A stretch of DNA of 32,818 bases, from the NCBI GenBank assembly GCA_014190215.1, contig BJGB01000006.1:1-32818 (forward strand), written 5' to 3'. The stretch is from Actinomycetes bacterium. GTDB lineage: Bacteria > Actinomycetota > Acidimicrobiia > Acidimicrobiales > Ilumatobacteraceae. The notes beneath the pieces were generated by a model, which searched no databases, was not told where the DNA came from, and worked only from the letters and a program-made list of their open reading frames with translations. Shown here piece by piece: positions 7,851-15,651 of the stretch. Each line of letters starts with the position of its first letter. Within the stretch, counting starts at the first letter, position 1. The translations under genes and the position numbers were made by a program.

Positions 7851-9323
7851 GTGAACCAACCATTTGTGCGCTTTGAGAACTCCTATTCCCAAACCTTCCC
7901 TGAGCTCAATGAGATGTGGCAAGCTGCCCCCGCCTCGACTCCAAGGCCACTGATCATTAATCAACAACTAGTTCATGATTTGGGCATTGATCTCGCAGCA
8001 TTAGAGACGCCCTCGGGCACAGACTTTCTCGTTGGCAATCTTGTTCTTGAAGGTTCAACACCAGTGGCCATGGCCTATGCCGGTCACCAATTCGGTGGCT
8101 ACTCACCTCGCCTCGGAGATGGACGCGCTTTGTTACTCGGTGAGGTGATCAACGTTGGTGGACAACGCTGCGATATTCATCTCAAAGGTTCGGGTCGCAC
8201 TCCGTTCTCTCGCGGTGGTGACGGTAAGGCCGTTGTCGGGCCGATGCTACGTGAATACATCATCAGTGAAGCGATGCATGCACTCGGCATCCCCACTACT
8301 CGTTCTTTGGCGGTCATCGCCACCGGCGATCAAGTTGCTCGCGAAACTTGGCTTCCTGGAGCTGTACTGTGCCGAGTGGCCGCGAGCCACCTTCGAGTAG
8401 GCACATTTCAATTTGCTGCTCAACACGAAGATGAGACTCTGTTACACCGTCTTGCCGACTACGCGATTGATCGCCACTATCCGCATGCTCGCCAGAGCGA
8501 CAATCGGCATCTTGCCTTCTTTCAAGCTGTGGTGACTCAACAAGCCTCACTACTCGCCCAGTGGATGCTCATTGGTTTCGTCCATGGAGTGATGAATACA
8601 GACAACATGACGATCTCGGGCGAAACAATTGACTACGGTCCTTGTGCATTTATGGATGCCTTTGATCCGGCCACGGTCTTTAGTTCAATCGACCATCAAG
8701 GGCGTTACGCCTATGCCAACCAGCCACATATTGCTCAATGGAACTTGGCGCGTTTGGCTGAAACACTTTTGCCACTCTTTGCTGACAGCCAAGAAAAGTC
8801 AGTAGAGGTCGCCACAGCAATATTGCTCGACTTCACCGAGCAGTATCAGTCCTTCTGGCTGACTGGGATGCGCAAGAAACTCGGCATCATGAATCAACAA
8901 AATGGTGACGAGGGACTGATCAACGAACTTCTTGACATCATGCATGCACAAAAAGTTGACTTCACAACACTTTTTCGTTCGCTGTCATCATCTGTGCGAG
9001 GCGACTCGTCATTGGCACGTGCACTATTCACCGAACCCACCGCCTTTGATCAGTGGGAGTCAAGTTGGCATGCGCGTCTATCGTTAGAGACCACTGAGGG
9101 AACGGCGGTCGCCGATGTGATGGACCTAGTAAATCCGATCTACATTCCTCGCAACCACACTGTCGAAGCGGCATTAACTGCAGCCACGGAGGGCGACCTA
9201 ACAGCGTTGCATCAAGTTCTTGATGTTCTTGCTCAACCCTTCAAGCAACGATCTGGATACGAGTCGTTCGCCACTCCCGCGCCATCAGAGTTCGCTCACT
9301 ACCAAACCTTCTGTGGCACCTGA
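7851..9323 (+). CDS. selO: protein adenylyltransferase SelO
   Basis: A 490-residue SelO pseudokinase, close to the 478 residues of the E. coli protein. SelO transfers AMP from ATP to Ser/Thr/Tyr of target proteins and takes part in redox responses. Visible signatures are AYAGHQFGGYSPRLGDGRAL (75-94), the lysine in LKGSGRTPFSRGGDG (111-125), GPMLREYIISEAMHALGIPT, and HGVMNTDN (245-252) with D251/N252, followed by DYGPCAFMDAFDP where D261 would bind metal. The C-terminus is TFCGT with Cys488 near the end, the place of the redox-active Cys or Sec in this family. The start is GTG at 7851, which keeps the conserved FENSY segment; TAGCCT seven bases upstream suggests a leaderless message. Confidence 0.96.
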   Translation: MNQPFVRFENSYSQTFPELNEMWQAAPASTPRPLIINQQLVHDLGIDLAALETPSGTDFLVGNLVLEGSTPVAMAYAGHQFGGYSPRLGDGRALLLGEVINVGGQRCDIHLKGSGRTPFSRGGDGKAVVGPMLREYIISEAMHALGIPTTRSLAVIATGDQVARETWLPGAVLCRVAASHLRVGTFQFAAQHEDETLLHRLADYAIDRHYPHARQSDNRHLAFFQAVVTQQASLLAQWMLIGFVHGVMNTDNMTISGETIDYGPCAFMDAFDPATVFSSIDHQGRYAYANQPHIAQWNLARLAETLLPLFADSQEKSVEVATAILLDFTEQYQSFWLTGMRKKLGIMNQQNGDEGLINELLDIMHAQKVDFTTLFRSLSSSVRGDSSLARALFTEPTAFDQWESSWHARLSLETTEGTAVADVMDLVNPIYIPRNHTVEAALTAATEGDLTALHQVLDVLAQPFKQRSGYESFATPAPSEFAHYQTFCGT

Positions 9324-9343
9324 TATTTTCGCTGAGGTTGGTT

Positions 9344-10546
9344 TTAGATTCCGACGATGACAGACGAACCGTGCCCGAATAAGCCTTGATTGGCTGTGAT
9401 TCCAAGTTGAGCATTCTCGATCTGTCGACCGTGAGCCTGACCGCGTAATTGCCACACGAGTTCGCACACTTGAGCAATAGCTTGGGCCGGAATCGCCTCG
9501 CCAAAACAGGCCAAACCACCACTCGGGTTAACAGGAATGCGTCCACCCAAAGCTGTGGCTCCTGAACGTAGCAATCCTTCGGCCTCACCTGGAGCACACA
9601 ATCCTAAATGCTCATACCAATCGAGTTCGAGAGCTGTGGATAGATCGTACACCTCGGCCATCGACAAATCTTGGGGACCTACGCCGGCTTCTTCATAGGC
9701 GTCCCAACAAATTGAATCTTTGAAACCGCGCACTGGCGGCATGACCACAGCAGAGGAATCTGTGGCAAAGTCTGGCATCTCCAGAATCGTTTGAGGGTAC
9801 GTCGGCGTACTAGTGCTCACAGCCCTAATGCGCGGCACGCCCTTTAACGATCCCAGATGATGTTCTGCATAGGCGCGACTTGTCACGATCATCGCTGCTG
9901 CCCCATCGGATGTGGCGCAGATATCAAGTAGGCGCAGTGGATCACTGACAACTGGACTATTCAGCACATCTTCTACAGCGCTCTCTTTACGAAAGCGAGC
10001 ATTTGGATTATTGAGACCGTGCAACGAATTCTTCACTTTGACTTGCGCGAAATCCTCTGCGGTGGCACCGTAAAGATCCATGCGGCGGCGAGCGAATAGA
10101 GCAAAATACACAGGGTTAGTGGCCCCTAGCAAATGAAAGCGCAACCAATCAGGATCATTCTTACGATCTCCTCCGCCGACAGGGGCGAAAAATCCTTTGG
10201 GTGTGGTGTCAGCGCCGATCACCATCGCGACATCGCAAAAGCCAGCGAGAATTGAGGCCCGCGCCGCTTGTAAAGACTGTGAACCGCTGGCACACGCTGC
10301 GTAACTTGATGAGACACGAGCACCGGTCCAACCAAGTTTTTGAGCGAATGTTGCACCTGCAATGAAACCTGGATAGCCATTACGAATGGTGTCAGCACCA
10401 GCTACATACTGAACATCTTTCCATTCAATTCCGGCATCTTTGAGAGCGGCTCGCGCGGCCACCATCCCGTATTCGGTGAAATCACGACCCCACTTACCCC
10501 ACGGATGCATGCCCACACCAAGAACTACTAAATCACGATCATTCAT
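9344..10546 (-). CDS. thiolase-like lipid-transfer protein (Ltp/SCP-x type)
   Basis: A 400-residue thiolase-fold protein. C85 in YAACASGSQSL is the nucleophilic-cysteine position. AEVYDLSTALELDWYEHLG is the form of the NEAF region found in SCP-x/Ltp proteins. The usual GHP motif with its catalytic histidine is replaced by GLACFGEA, and the second cysteine loop (CxGGG) is replaced by NQGLFGHGSS. Such changes are known in Ltp2-type aldolases and related proteins that pair with DUF35 partners, so retro-aldol or other C-C cleavage is as likely as thiolysis. The start shares one base with the stop of the DUF35 gene (TGATG), so the two proteins are almost certainly a complex. Transcription should start at the operator-bearing promoter at 11009-11028. 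Confidence 0.88.
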   Translation of the reverse strand: MNDRDLVVLGVGMHPWGKWGRDFTEYGMVAARAALKDAGIEWKDVQYVAGADTIRNGYPGFIAGATFAQKLGWTGARVSSSYAACASGSQSLQAARASILAGFCDVAMVIGADTTPKGFFAPVGGGDRKNDPDWLRFHLLGATNPVYFALFARRRMDLYGATAEDFAQVKVKNSLHGLNNPNARFRKESAVEDVLNSPVVSDPLRLLDICATSDGAAAMIVTSRAYAEHHLGSLKGVPRIRAVSTSTPTYPQTILEMPDFATDSSAVVMPPVRGFKDSICWDAYEEAGVGPQDLSMAEVYDLSTALELDWYEHLGLCAPGEAEGLLRSGATALGGRIPVNPSGGLACFGEAIPAQAIAQVCELVWQLRGQAHGRQIENAQLGITANQGLFGHGSSVIVGI

Positions 10547-11016
10547 CAGGCACCTCCCACTTCGCAGGGTTGCACTGCGGGAGCCCAGACATAAATCATG
10601 TAATCGATTCCATCTTCGTTGTATAAAACATCAGTCTCTAACTGCATTCGCATACCGACTTTGAGATCAACCGCCAAAATACCTTTCGGGGCCTGCCCCA
10701 AGACGATGATTCCCTCGGTTTCTAACTGCACGGCGACCAAGGCGTAGGGCTCAAAAGGATCGCTGGCGCGATATGGCAGGGGCGGGGCGTAACGATTCTC
10801 GGCGTAACTCCAGACATTGCCGAAGCGCGATAGCGGCGTCGGCAACAATTCGTCGCTATCACACGAGGGATTAGGGCAAGCGCCGTCACGCGGAGGGAAT
10901 ACATAGGTTCCACACATGACGCATTTCGACCCGATTAAGTGAGGGTCTTGACCCAGTGTGAACCAACCTTCGATGGCCGGAATTTGAGAAGGTGGAACAG
11001 TAGTTATTTCTGACAC
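10546..11016 (-). CDS. DUF35 OB-fold/zinc-ribbon acyl-CoA partner protein
   Basis: A 156-residue DUF35 protein: an N-terminal helix, a rubredoxin-like zinc ribbon with C32, C35, C47 and C52 (CVMCG and CPNPSC), then an OB-fold with WSYAENRYAPP and YALVAVQLETEGIIVLGQAP. In steroid side-chain degradation such proteins bind Ltp2-like aldolases or MaoC-like hydratases and help hold acyl-CoA. It is translationally fused by TGATG to the thiolase-like gene. The start is GTG at 11016. A TAGTCT -10 hexamer six bases upstream and the absence of a Shine-Dalgarno sequence suggest a leaderless message. The palindromic operator at 11009-11025 covers this start codon. Confidence 0.9.
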   Translation of the reverse strand: MSEITTVPPSQIPAIEGWFTLGQDPHLIGSKCVMCGTYVFPPRDGACPNPSCDSDELLPTPLSRFGNVWSYAENRYAPPLPYRASDPFEPYALVAVQLETEGIIVLGQAPKGILAVDLKVGMRMQLETDVLYNEDGIDYMIYVWAPAVQPCEVGGA

Positions 11017-11025
11017 TCCGTCAGA
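11009..11025. promoter_or_regulatory. palindromic operator, site 1 (TetR-type)
   Basis: TCTGACACTCCGTCAGA is a perfect inverted repeat of TCTGAC around five bases. It covers the end of the -10, the expected transcription start and the first codons of the DUF35 gene, so a bound repressor would block that promoter. Three more copies occur at 13483, 18376 and 22060. Confidence 0.8.
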
Positions 11026-11028
11026 CTA
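11023..11028 (-). promoter_or_regulatory. -10 hexamer overlapping a stop codon
   Basis: On the minus strand TAGTCT lies six bases before the GTG at 11016. Its first three bases are the TAG stop codon of the acyltransferase gene (11026-11028). Confidence 0.5.
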
Positions 11029-13431
11029 ACCAACCAAGCCCGCCACGCGATCAAGCAAAGGAACAAAATCTCGGCCGATAATCTTGTCGAGATCCTCTTG
11101 TTGCATGTGCACACCATCTCCGCGCAAGTCGCCAGGGATGACCTCACTTGCCGTCACCATCCCTGCCCAATCAACAAGATGAATCTGTGGCCAGCGCGCA
11201 GCCCAACTCTGCATCACTGCATTCCACGCAAATACCCGGTCGGATTGAGAAAATGGAGCGCCTCCAAGTGCTCCACCGTGCACCTCGGGACTGTTCAGTA
11301 ACATCAGAGTGATCCCACGAACATCAAATTCACCCATCATCTGAGTCATCGCTACATCGTGAACTGCCAAAAACTTTGGATCACTCACTGTGTACCACTT
11401 TGGATCACCCAGATACATCTGCTCGGCCTGCTCAGGTATTGAGGCGATTGCCACAACAATTGACGGAGCGAAGGAATCTAGAGCAGTTTTCCAATCACCG
11501 TTCAGCGTGGGACAGTTTTCCATATCAAATTGGGTATCTTTCCACCAACGGACTTTGACCACCTCGACGAGTGGACAATTTCGACCACCAGCCCACAACA
11601 CGCTGTACCGATCCCCGACCGTGTCGTCTATGGCCGTGGCTACACCGAACGATGTTGAATCACCGATGACCATCACCCGAGTGCGATGATCCTGACCTTG
11701 CAATTCGGTGTCAATCAGCAGAAGTGCATCGCGCAATATCTCGGCTGAAGGTTGGTGCAGGGAAACCAAGTTTGAAATACGCATACCCGCATCAGCAATG
11801 TCATTGGAGAGCACGTCAATAGACCCATAATCAACAACAATCACTGGGGTCACACCGAGTGGCTGGATGATGTCAGCTACGACCTGCTCGCTCACCGAAA
11901 AAATTCTGCTGTCACCAAGGGGTTTTACTCCATCACTGAGATTCGGCAGAGCAGCAACAAGCGATGCGATTAATGATCGCTCGGCGGACCCGATTGACAA
12001 AACAACTAGATCAGGCTTCGACTCTGCAAGCAGTCTTTGCGCCATCGCCGCCAGCGATTCGCACTCACCGCTGGCAATCTCAGGCGGCCTAACTGGACAA
12101 CCTTCTCGAACTCCATTGACGATCTCAATCGGAATCTCATCCCCAATGGCTTGACGGATATCACTTTCAATGGGAGGTTCACTTCCAAGAACCAAAATCT
12201 TTAATGGTGCTCGCTGAGGCTCAATCACAGAGGTTGTCGGGGGCAATGTGAATTGCACAAATTCATCAGGGGCATCGACACCAGCGAGCGCCGAAGGACT
12301 AGCTGTCGAAATTCCTGTTACCGCAATCATCATCACAATCAATGAAACGACAAATGCCCAACTCGCCTGACGGCCACTCTTCAGGACCCACCGCAGCCGA
12401 ATCGGATTTTCAATCACTCGCGCAGAGATCAAACCAAGAGAAAGACTCACCAGCAGTCGAATCAGCGATAGCGCCAAACCGTCAAAACCGAGACGTTTCT
12501 CATTCAGCAAAACAAACACTGGCCAATGAAAGAGATACACCGAGTAACTCACTTTGCCCAGTTCAACCAACGGGCGAGATGACATCAAAGAACGAACGGG
12601 TCCGGGCACAAGAACAGCGACGATGAGCAGGCAGGAAATGATCGTGAAACCGGTCAGGCCACCTTGATATAGCCACCCATCACTGGCATGGACAGTGCCT
12701 GAGATATACACATATGCACAAAGAGCAATGATGCCGCCTACAGCAAAAAATGCTTGCAGGCGTTGAGTGATTTCCTTGCGCAGGGGAACTACTAGAGCCA
12801 GTAAAGCACCGATCAAAAACTCCGCTGCTCGGGTGTGCGTGCCGTAGTATGCCAAGTTTCGTGATGATGTGAGGATCATCGCACCTGAACTTAAAGCTGC
12901 TAACAGCATCAACGTCGGGAGCATGAGTCGTTTCCAGCGCATGAGCACTGCCATGAGTAACGGAAAAACAACATAGAACTGTTCTTCAATCGCCAGCGAC
13001 CAAAAATGTAGAAGCGGTGAAGGTGTTGATTCAAAGAGTTGGGCGTATGTCGTTCCCGCAGTGGCAAAGCGCCAGTTAGCGCCGTAACCGATGGTGGCCA
13101 AAAGATCCCCGCGTAATCGCCCTCCCGTAAACACCCCTGCCAAAGCAAGGACTGTCACTGCCAATACAACAACGATTGAACCGGGGGCTAGTCGTCTCAG
13201 ACGCCGCGACCAGAAATGTTTCAGGTCGACTCTCCCAGTTCGCGCATGATCGCTGATCATCAACTGAGTGATCAGGTACCCCGACAGAGTAAAGAACAAA
13301 GAGACGCCGAAAGAACCACCTGGGACTCGGGACCAACCAAGGTGGAACAACACGACGGTCATCACGGCTAATGCCCGAAGACCGTCAAGGCCAGCGACAT
13401 ATGGCAATCCGCTGTGCTCTTTTTCCGCCAC
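11026..13431 (-). CDS. acyltransferase-3 membrane protein with two SGNH-like units
   Basis: An 801-residue OafA-like O-acyltransferase that probably acetylates surface polysaccharide or peptidoglycan. Residues 10-380 form the acyltransferase-3 membrane domain: YVAGLDGLRALAV, H30 in FHLG, FWSRRLRRLAPG (73-84), FWSLAIEEQFY (143-153) and SVYLFHWPVF (297-306), with about ten hydrophobic helices. The outer part contains a complete SGNH esterase-like unit with GDS (590-592) and DGVH (D772, H775). Before it, at about 410-490, is a second, degenerate SGNH-like stretch: LKILVLGSEPP and then DLVVLSIGSAE. OafA proteins are usually about 650 residues, so this one is longer by roughly that extra unit. The start is GTG at 13431 with TATCCT six bases upstream. 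Its relation to the neighbouring catabolic genes is unclear. Confidence 0.9.
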   Translation of the reverse strand: MAEKEHSGLPYVAGLDGLRALAVMTVVLFHLGWSRVPGGSFGVSLFFTLSGYLITQLMISDHARTGRVDLKHFWSRRLRRLAPGSIVVVLAVTVLALAGVFTGGRLRGDLLATIGYGANWRFATAGTTYAQLFESTPSPLLHFWSLAIEEQFYVVFPLLMAVLMRWKRLMLPTLMLLAALSSGAMILTSSRNLAYYGTHTRAAEFLIGALLALVVPLRKEITQRLQAFFAVGGIIALCAYVYISGTVHASDGWLYQGGLTGFTIISCLLIVAVLVPGPVRSLMSSRPLVELGKVSYSVYLFHWPVFVLLNEKRLGFDGLALSLIRLLVSLSLGLISARVIENPIRLRWVLKSGRQASWAFVVSLIVMMIAVTGISTASPSALAGVDAPDEFVQFTLPPTTSVIEPQRAPLKILVLGSEPPIESDIRQAIGDEIPIEIVNGVREGCPVRPPEIASGECESLAAMAQRLLAESKPDLVVLSIGSAERSLIASLVAALPNLSDGVKPLGDSRIFSVSEQVVADIIQPLGVTPVIVVDYGSIDVLSNDIADAGMRISNLVSLHQPSAEILRDALLLIDTELQGQDHRTRVMVIGDSTSFGVATAIDDTVGDRYSVLWAGGRNCPLVEVVKVRWWKDTQFDMENCPTLNGDWKTALDSFAPSIVVAIASIPEQAEQMYLGDPKWYTVSDPKFLAVHDVAMTQMMGEFDVRGITLMLLNSPEVHGGALGGAPFSQSDRVFAWNAVMQSWAARWPQIHLVDWAGMVTASEVIPGDLRGDGVHMQQEDLDKIIGRDFVPLLDRVAGLVG

Positions 13432-13533
13432 ACTTGCAGGATAGTTCTGTGAGGTTAGCTACCGACATCCGACCTGACGATTTCTGACTGAGCGTCAGAT
13501 TTTTGCAATGCTCAGACTAAGGTTTGAAACGAT
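13432..13533. promoter_or_regulatory. divergent promoter region, acyltransferase / acyl-CoA dehydrogenase
   Basis: On the minus strand TATCCT (13438-13443) sits six bases before the GTG at 13431. On the plus strand TAAGGT (13518-13523) sits ten bases before the ATG at 13534, and the right arm of operator site 2 (GTCAGA, 13494-13499) occupies the -35 position with an 18-base spacer. The gap holds no gene. Confidence 0.5.
13483..13499. promoter_or_regulatory. palindromic operator, site 2 (TetR-type)
   Basis: TCTGACTGAGCGTCAGA is a perfect inverted repeat with the same arms as the other three sites. It overlaps the inferred -35 element of the acyl-CoA dehydrogenase operon. For the divergent acyltransferase it would lie about 50-70 bases upstream of the transcription start. 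Confidence 0.85.
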
Positions 13534-14682
13534 ATGGACCTCAACGAAACCGCCCAAGAATCGGCGTTCCGCTCCGAAGCCCGCACATGGCTTGAAGCCA
13601 ACGTGCCAACATCCGCGTTACCCAGTTTCGATACTGCCGAGGGATTCGCACTCCACCGCAAATGGGAACAGAAACTTTACGACGGAGGATGGTCCGCTGT
13701 CTCGTGGCCAGTTGAATACGGCGGCCGCGACGCCGACTACATCATGTGGCTGATTTTTGAAGAGGAGTACTACCGCAGCGGCGCTCCAGGTCGGGTCAAT
13801 CAGAACGGGATCTTTCTTCTCGGCCCCACCATCATGGAGGTGGGGACACAAGAACAAAAAGCAAAGTTCCTTCCATCTATGGCATCATCGGAAATCGTTT
13901 GGGCACAAGCATGGAGTGAACCAAATGCTGGAAGTGATATGGCCAGTATTCGCAGTAAGGCCACCCGTGACGGCGACGAATGGGTTCTTAATGGTCAAAA
14001 GATTTGGGCCAGTCGTGCGGTATGGGCGGACTGGTGTTTCGGCATCTTTCGTACCGACCCCACCGCCGAACGACATCGCGGATTGACATTTATTCTGTGT
14101 CCCCTTGACCTGCCAGGAATCACAGTGCGACCAATCGCACAACTTGACGGTGACACCGGTTTCGCCGAAATCTTTTTTGACGATGTACGCGTTCCCGTGG
14201 CGAACACTTTGGGTGAAGAAAATAAAGGTTGGGCTGTGGCAATGGCTACGGCTGGGTTTGAACGCGGCGTCAGCCTTCGCAGTCCTGCACGCTTCACCGA
14301 GGCTGTGAAGCGACTCATTCATCTCTGGAAAACTTATGGTGATCCCACTGATACTGCACTTTTCGATGCAGTTGCTGATGCGTGGATGCAAGCCGAGGGA
14401 TACCGACTGCATACGTATCAAACAGTGACGGGCATGTTGGAAGGTCGCACTATTGGTGCCGAAGCAAGTCTGAACAAGATCTTTTGGAGTGAGATGGATG
14501 TTCGGATCCACGAAATAGCCCTACAAATCCTTGGTCCTGAAGCCGAACGCATGGAGGGACCATCGCAGAGATGGGTGGACGGTTTCCTCTTCTCGCTGAG
14601 TGGCCCGATCTACGCCGGAACAAACGAAATTCAACGCAACATCATCGCCGACCGAGTTTTGCAGTTACCCAAAGGCATGTGA
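13534..14682 (+). CDS. acyl-CoA dehydrogenase, large subunit type (FadE-like)
   Basis: A 382-residue acyl-CoA dehydrogenase with the full three-domain layout. WSEPNAGSDMAS (about 127-138) is the FAD/substrate loop, NGQKIWASRAVWADW follows, and YAGTNEIQRNIIADRVL lies at the C-terminus. In medium-chain type enzymes the catalytic glutamate sits in YEGT; here it is alanine (YAGT), so the base must come from elsewhere, as in several actinobacterial FadE proteins. The enzyme would introduce a double bond in an acyl-CoA, passing electrons to FAD and electron-transfer flavoprotein. Only four bases separate it from the second dehydrogenase gene; such FadE pairs form alpha2beta2 enzymes for bulky, often steroid-derived acyl-CoAs. 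It is under operator site 2. Confidence 0.92.
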   Translation: MDLNETAQESAFRSEARTWLEANVPTSALPSFDTAEGFALHRKWEQKLYDGGWSAVSWPVEYGGRDADYIMWLIFEEEYYRSGAPGRVNQNGIFLLGPTIMEVGTQEQKAKFLPSMASSEIVWAQAWSEPNAGSDMASIRSKATRDGDEWVLNGQKIWASRAVWADWCFGIFRTDPTAERHRGLTFILCPLDLPGITVRPIAQLDGDTGFAEIFFDDVRVPVANTLGEENKGWAVAMATAGFERGVSLRSPARFTEAVKRLIHLWKTYGDPTDTALFDAVADAWMQAEGYRLHTYQTVTGMLEGRTIGAEASLNKIFWSEMDVRIHEIALQILGPEAERMEGPSQRWVDGFLFSLSGPIYAGTNEIQRNIIADRVLQLPKGM

Positions 14683-14686
14683 TCCC

Positions 14687-15649
14687 ATGAAGTTTTCATT
14701 TACCCACGACCAACGCCTCTTCGCCGAGGGACTGCGCGACTTATTGAGTAAACAATGCACGCCAACCCACGTACGTGAGGTGTGGGAGAACCAAACGGGC
14801 CATCTCCCAGATCTCTGGTCACGCCTTACCGAGATGGGCGTGTTGTCCATGTTGGTACCTGAATCGCAAGGTGGGATGGGCGGCACCTTGATTGACGCGG
14901 TGTTGCTATTCCAGGAACTTGGCCGTGCTGCTGTACCAGGACCAGTGCTTGAGCACATGGCCGTCGCAGCACCTGCTCTTGCTCACTCGCAATGGGCACC
15001 CGCACTCAACGACGGCACCACTATTGCAACTCTGTGGGTCGACACGGGTCCTTATGTTGCTCACGCACAGGTCGCCAATCTTGTTTTACGCAATGAAGCG
15101 GTCATCACTGGCTTTTCGTCAACCGATGTACACGGCATTGACGGTGGACGACAACTGTTCACAATTTCTGGCGGATCAGAAAGCGCCGCTTCAGCACAAG
15201 TCTTCGGCTTACCTGCCAGCGATGTGATGGCCCTTGCAAGCGCTGCATATTTGATCGGTGTCAGTGAATCGATGATTGAGGTTGCCGCAGAATACGCGCG
15301 CCAGCGTGAACAGTTTGGTAAGCCGATCGGCTCCTTTCAAGCAGTAAAGCACTTAATGTCTGATGCTCTTCTCAAAGTTGAATTCGCCAAGGCTCCCACC
15401 TACCGCGCCGCATGGAGTGCAAGCACGGGGTCACCAACAGCGTTACGCGATATCAGTATGGCTAAGGCTCTTGCGAGCGAAGCTGCTTATCGCGCCAGTC
15501 GCAGCACGATGCAGGTCCATGGTGGAATTGGCTACACCTGGGAAGCCGACCTACAACTGTGGATGAAAAAATCTTGGGCCTTGATGCGCGCCTACGGCGA
15601 TGCCACATACCATCGCCGCCGTGTCGGGGCCTCAGTGCTTCACGGGTAA
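14687..15649 (+). CDS. acyl-CoA dehydrogenase, small partner subunit type
   Basis: A 320-residue acyl-CoA dehydrogenase-family protein, shorter than the usual 380. The N-terminal helical domain is present (MKFSFTHDQRLFAEGLRDLL), the middle beta domain is reduced, and the C-terminal domain is well kept: REQFGKPIGSFQAVKH and then VHGGIGYTWEADLQLWMKK. The YEGT-type segment is replaced by GDATYHRRR. This is the usual look of the smaller subunit in FadE28/FadE29-like heterotetramers, where each subunit supplies part of the FAD site. I chose the ATG at 14687, four bases after the preceding stop. The upstream frame to 14600 lies inside the first dehydrogenase gene. The stop is two bases from the convergent SurE-like gene. 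Confidence 0.92.
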   Translation: MKFSFTHDQRLFAEGLRDLLSKQCTPTHVREVWENQTGHLPDLWSRLTEMGVLSMLVPESQGGMGGTLIDAVLLFQELGRAAVPGPVLEHMAVAAPALAHSQWAPALNDGTTIATLWVDTGPYVAHAQVANLVLRNEAVITGFSSTDVHGIDGGRQLFTISGGSESAASAQVFGLPASDVMALASAAYLIGVSESMIEVAAEYARQREQFGKPIGSFQAVKHLMSDALLKVEFAKAPTYRAAWSASTGSPTALRDISMAKALASEAAYRASRSTMQVHGGIGYTWEADLQLWMKKSWALMRAYGDATYHRRRVGASVLHG

Positions 15650-15651
15650 TT

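Noticed and set aside
7803-7967. Longer version of the minus-strand gene ending at 7164
   Set aside because: It would overlap the conserved N-terminus of SelO, and the TAGCCT hexamer supports the ATG at 7802.
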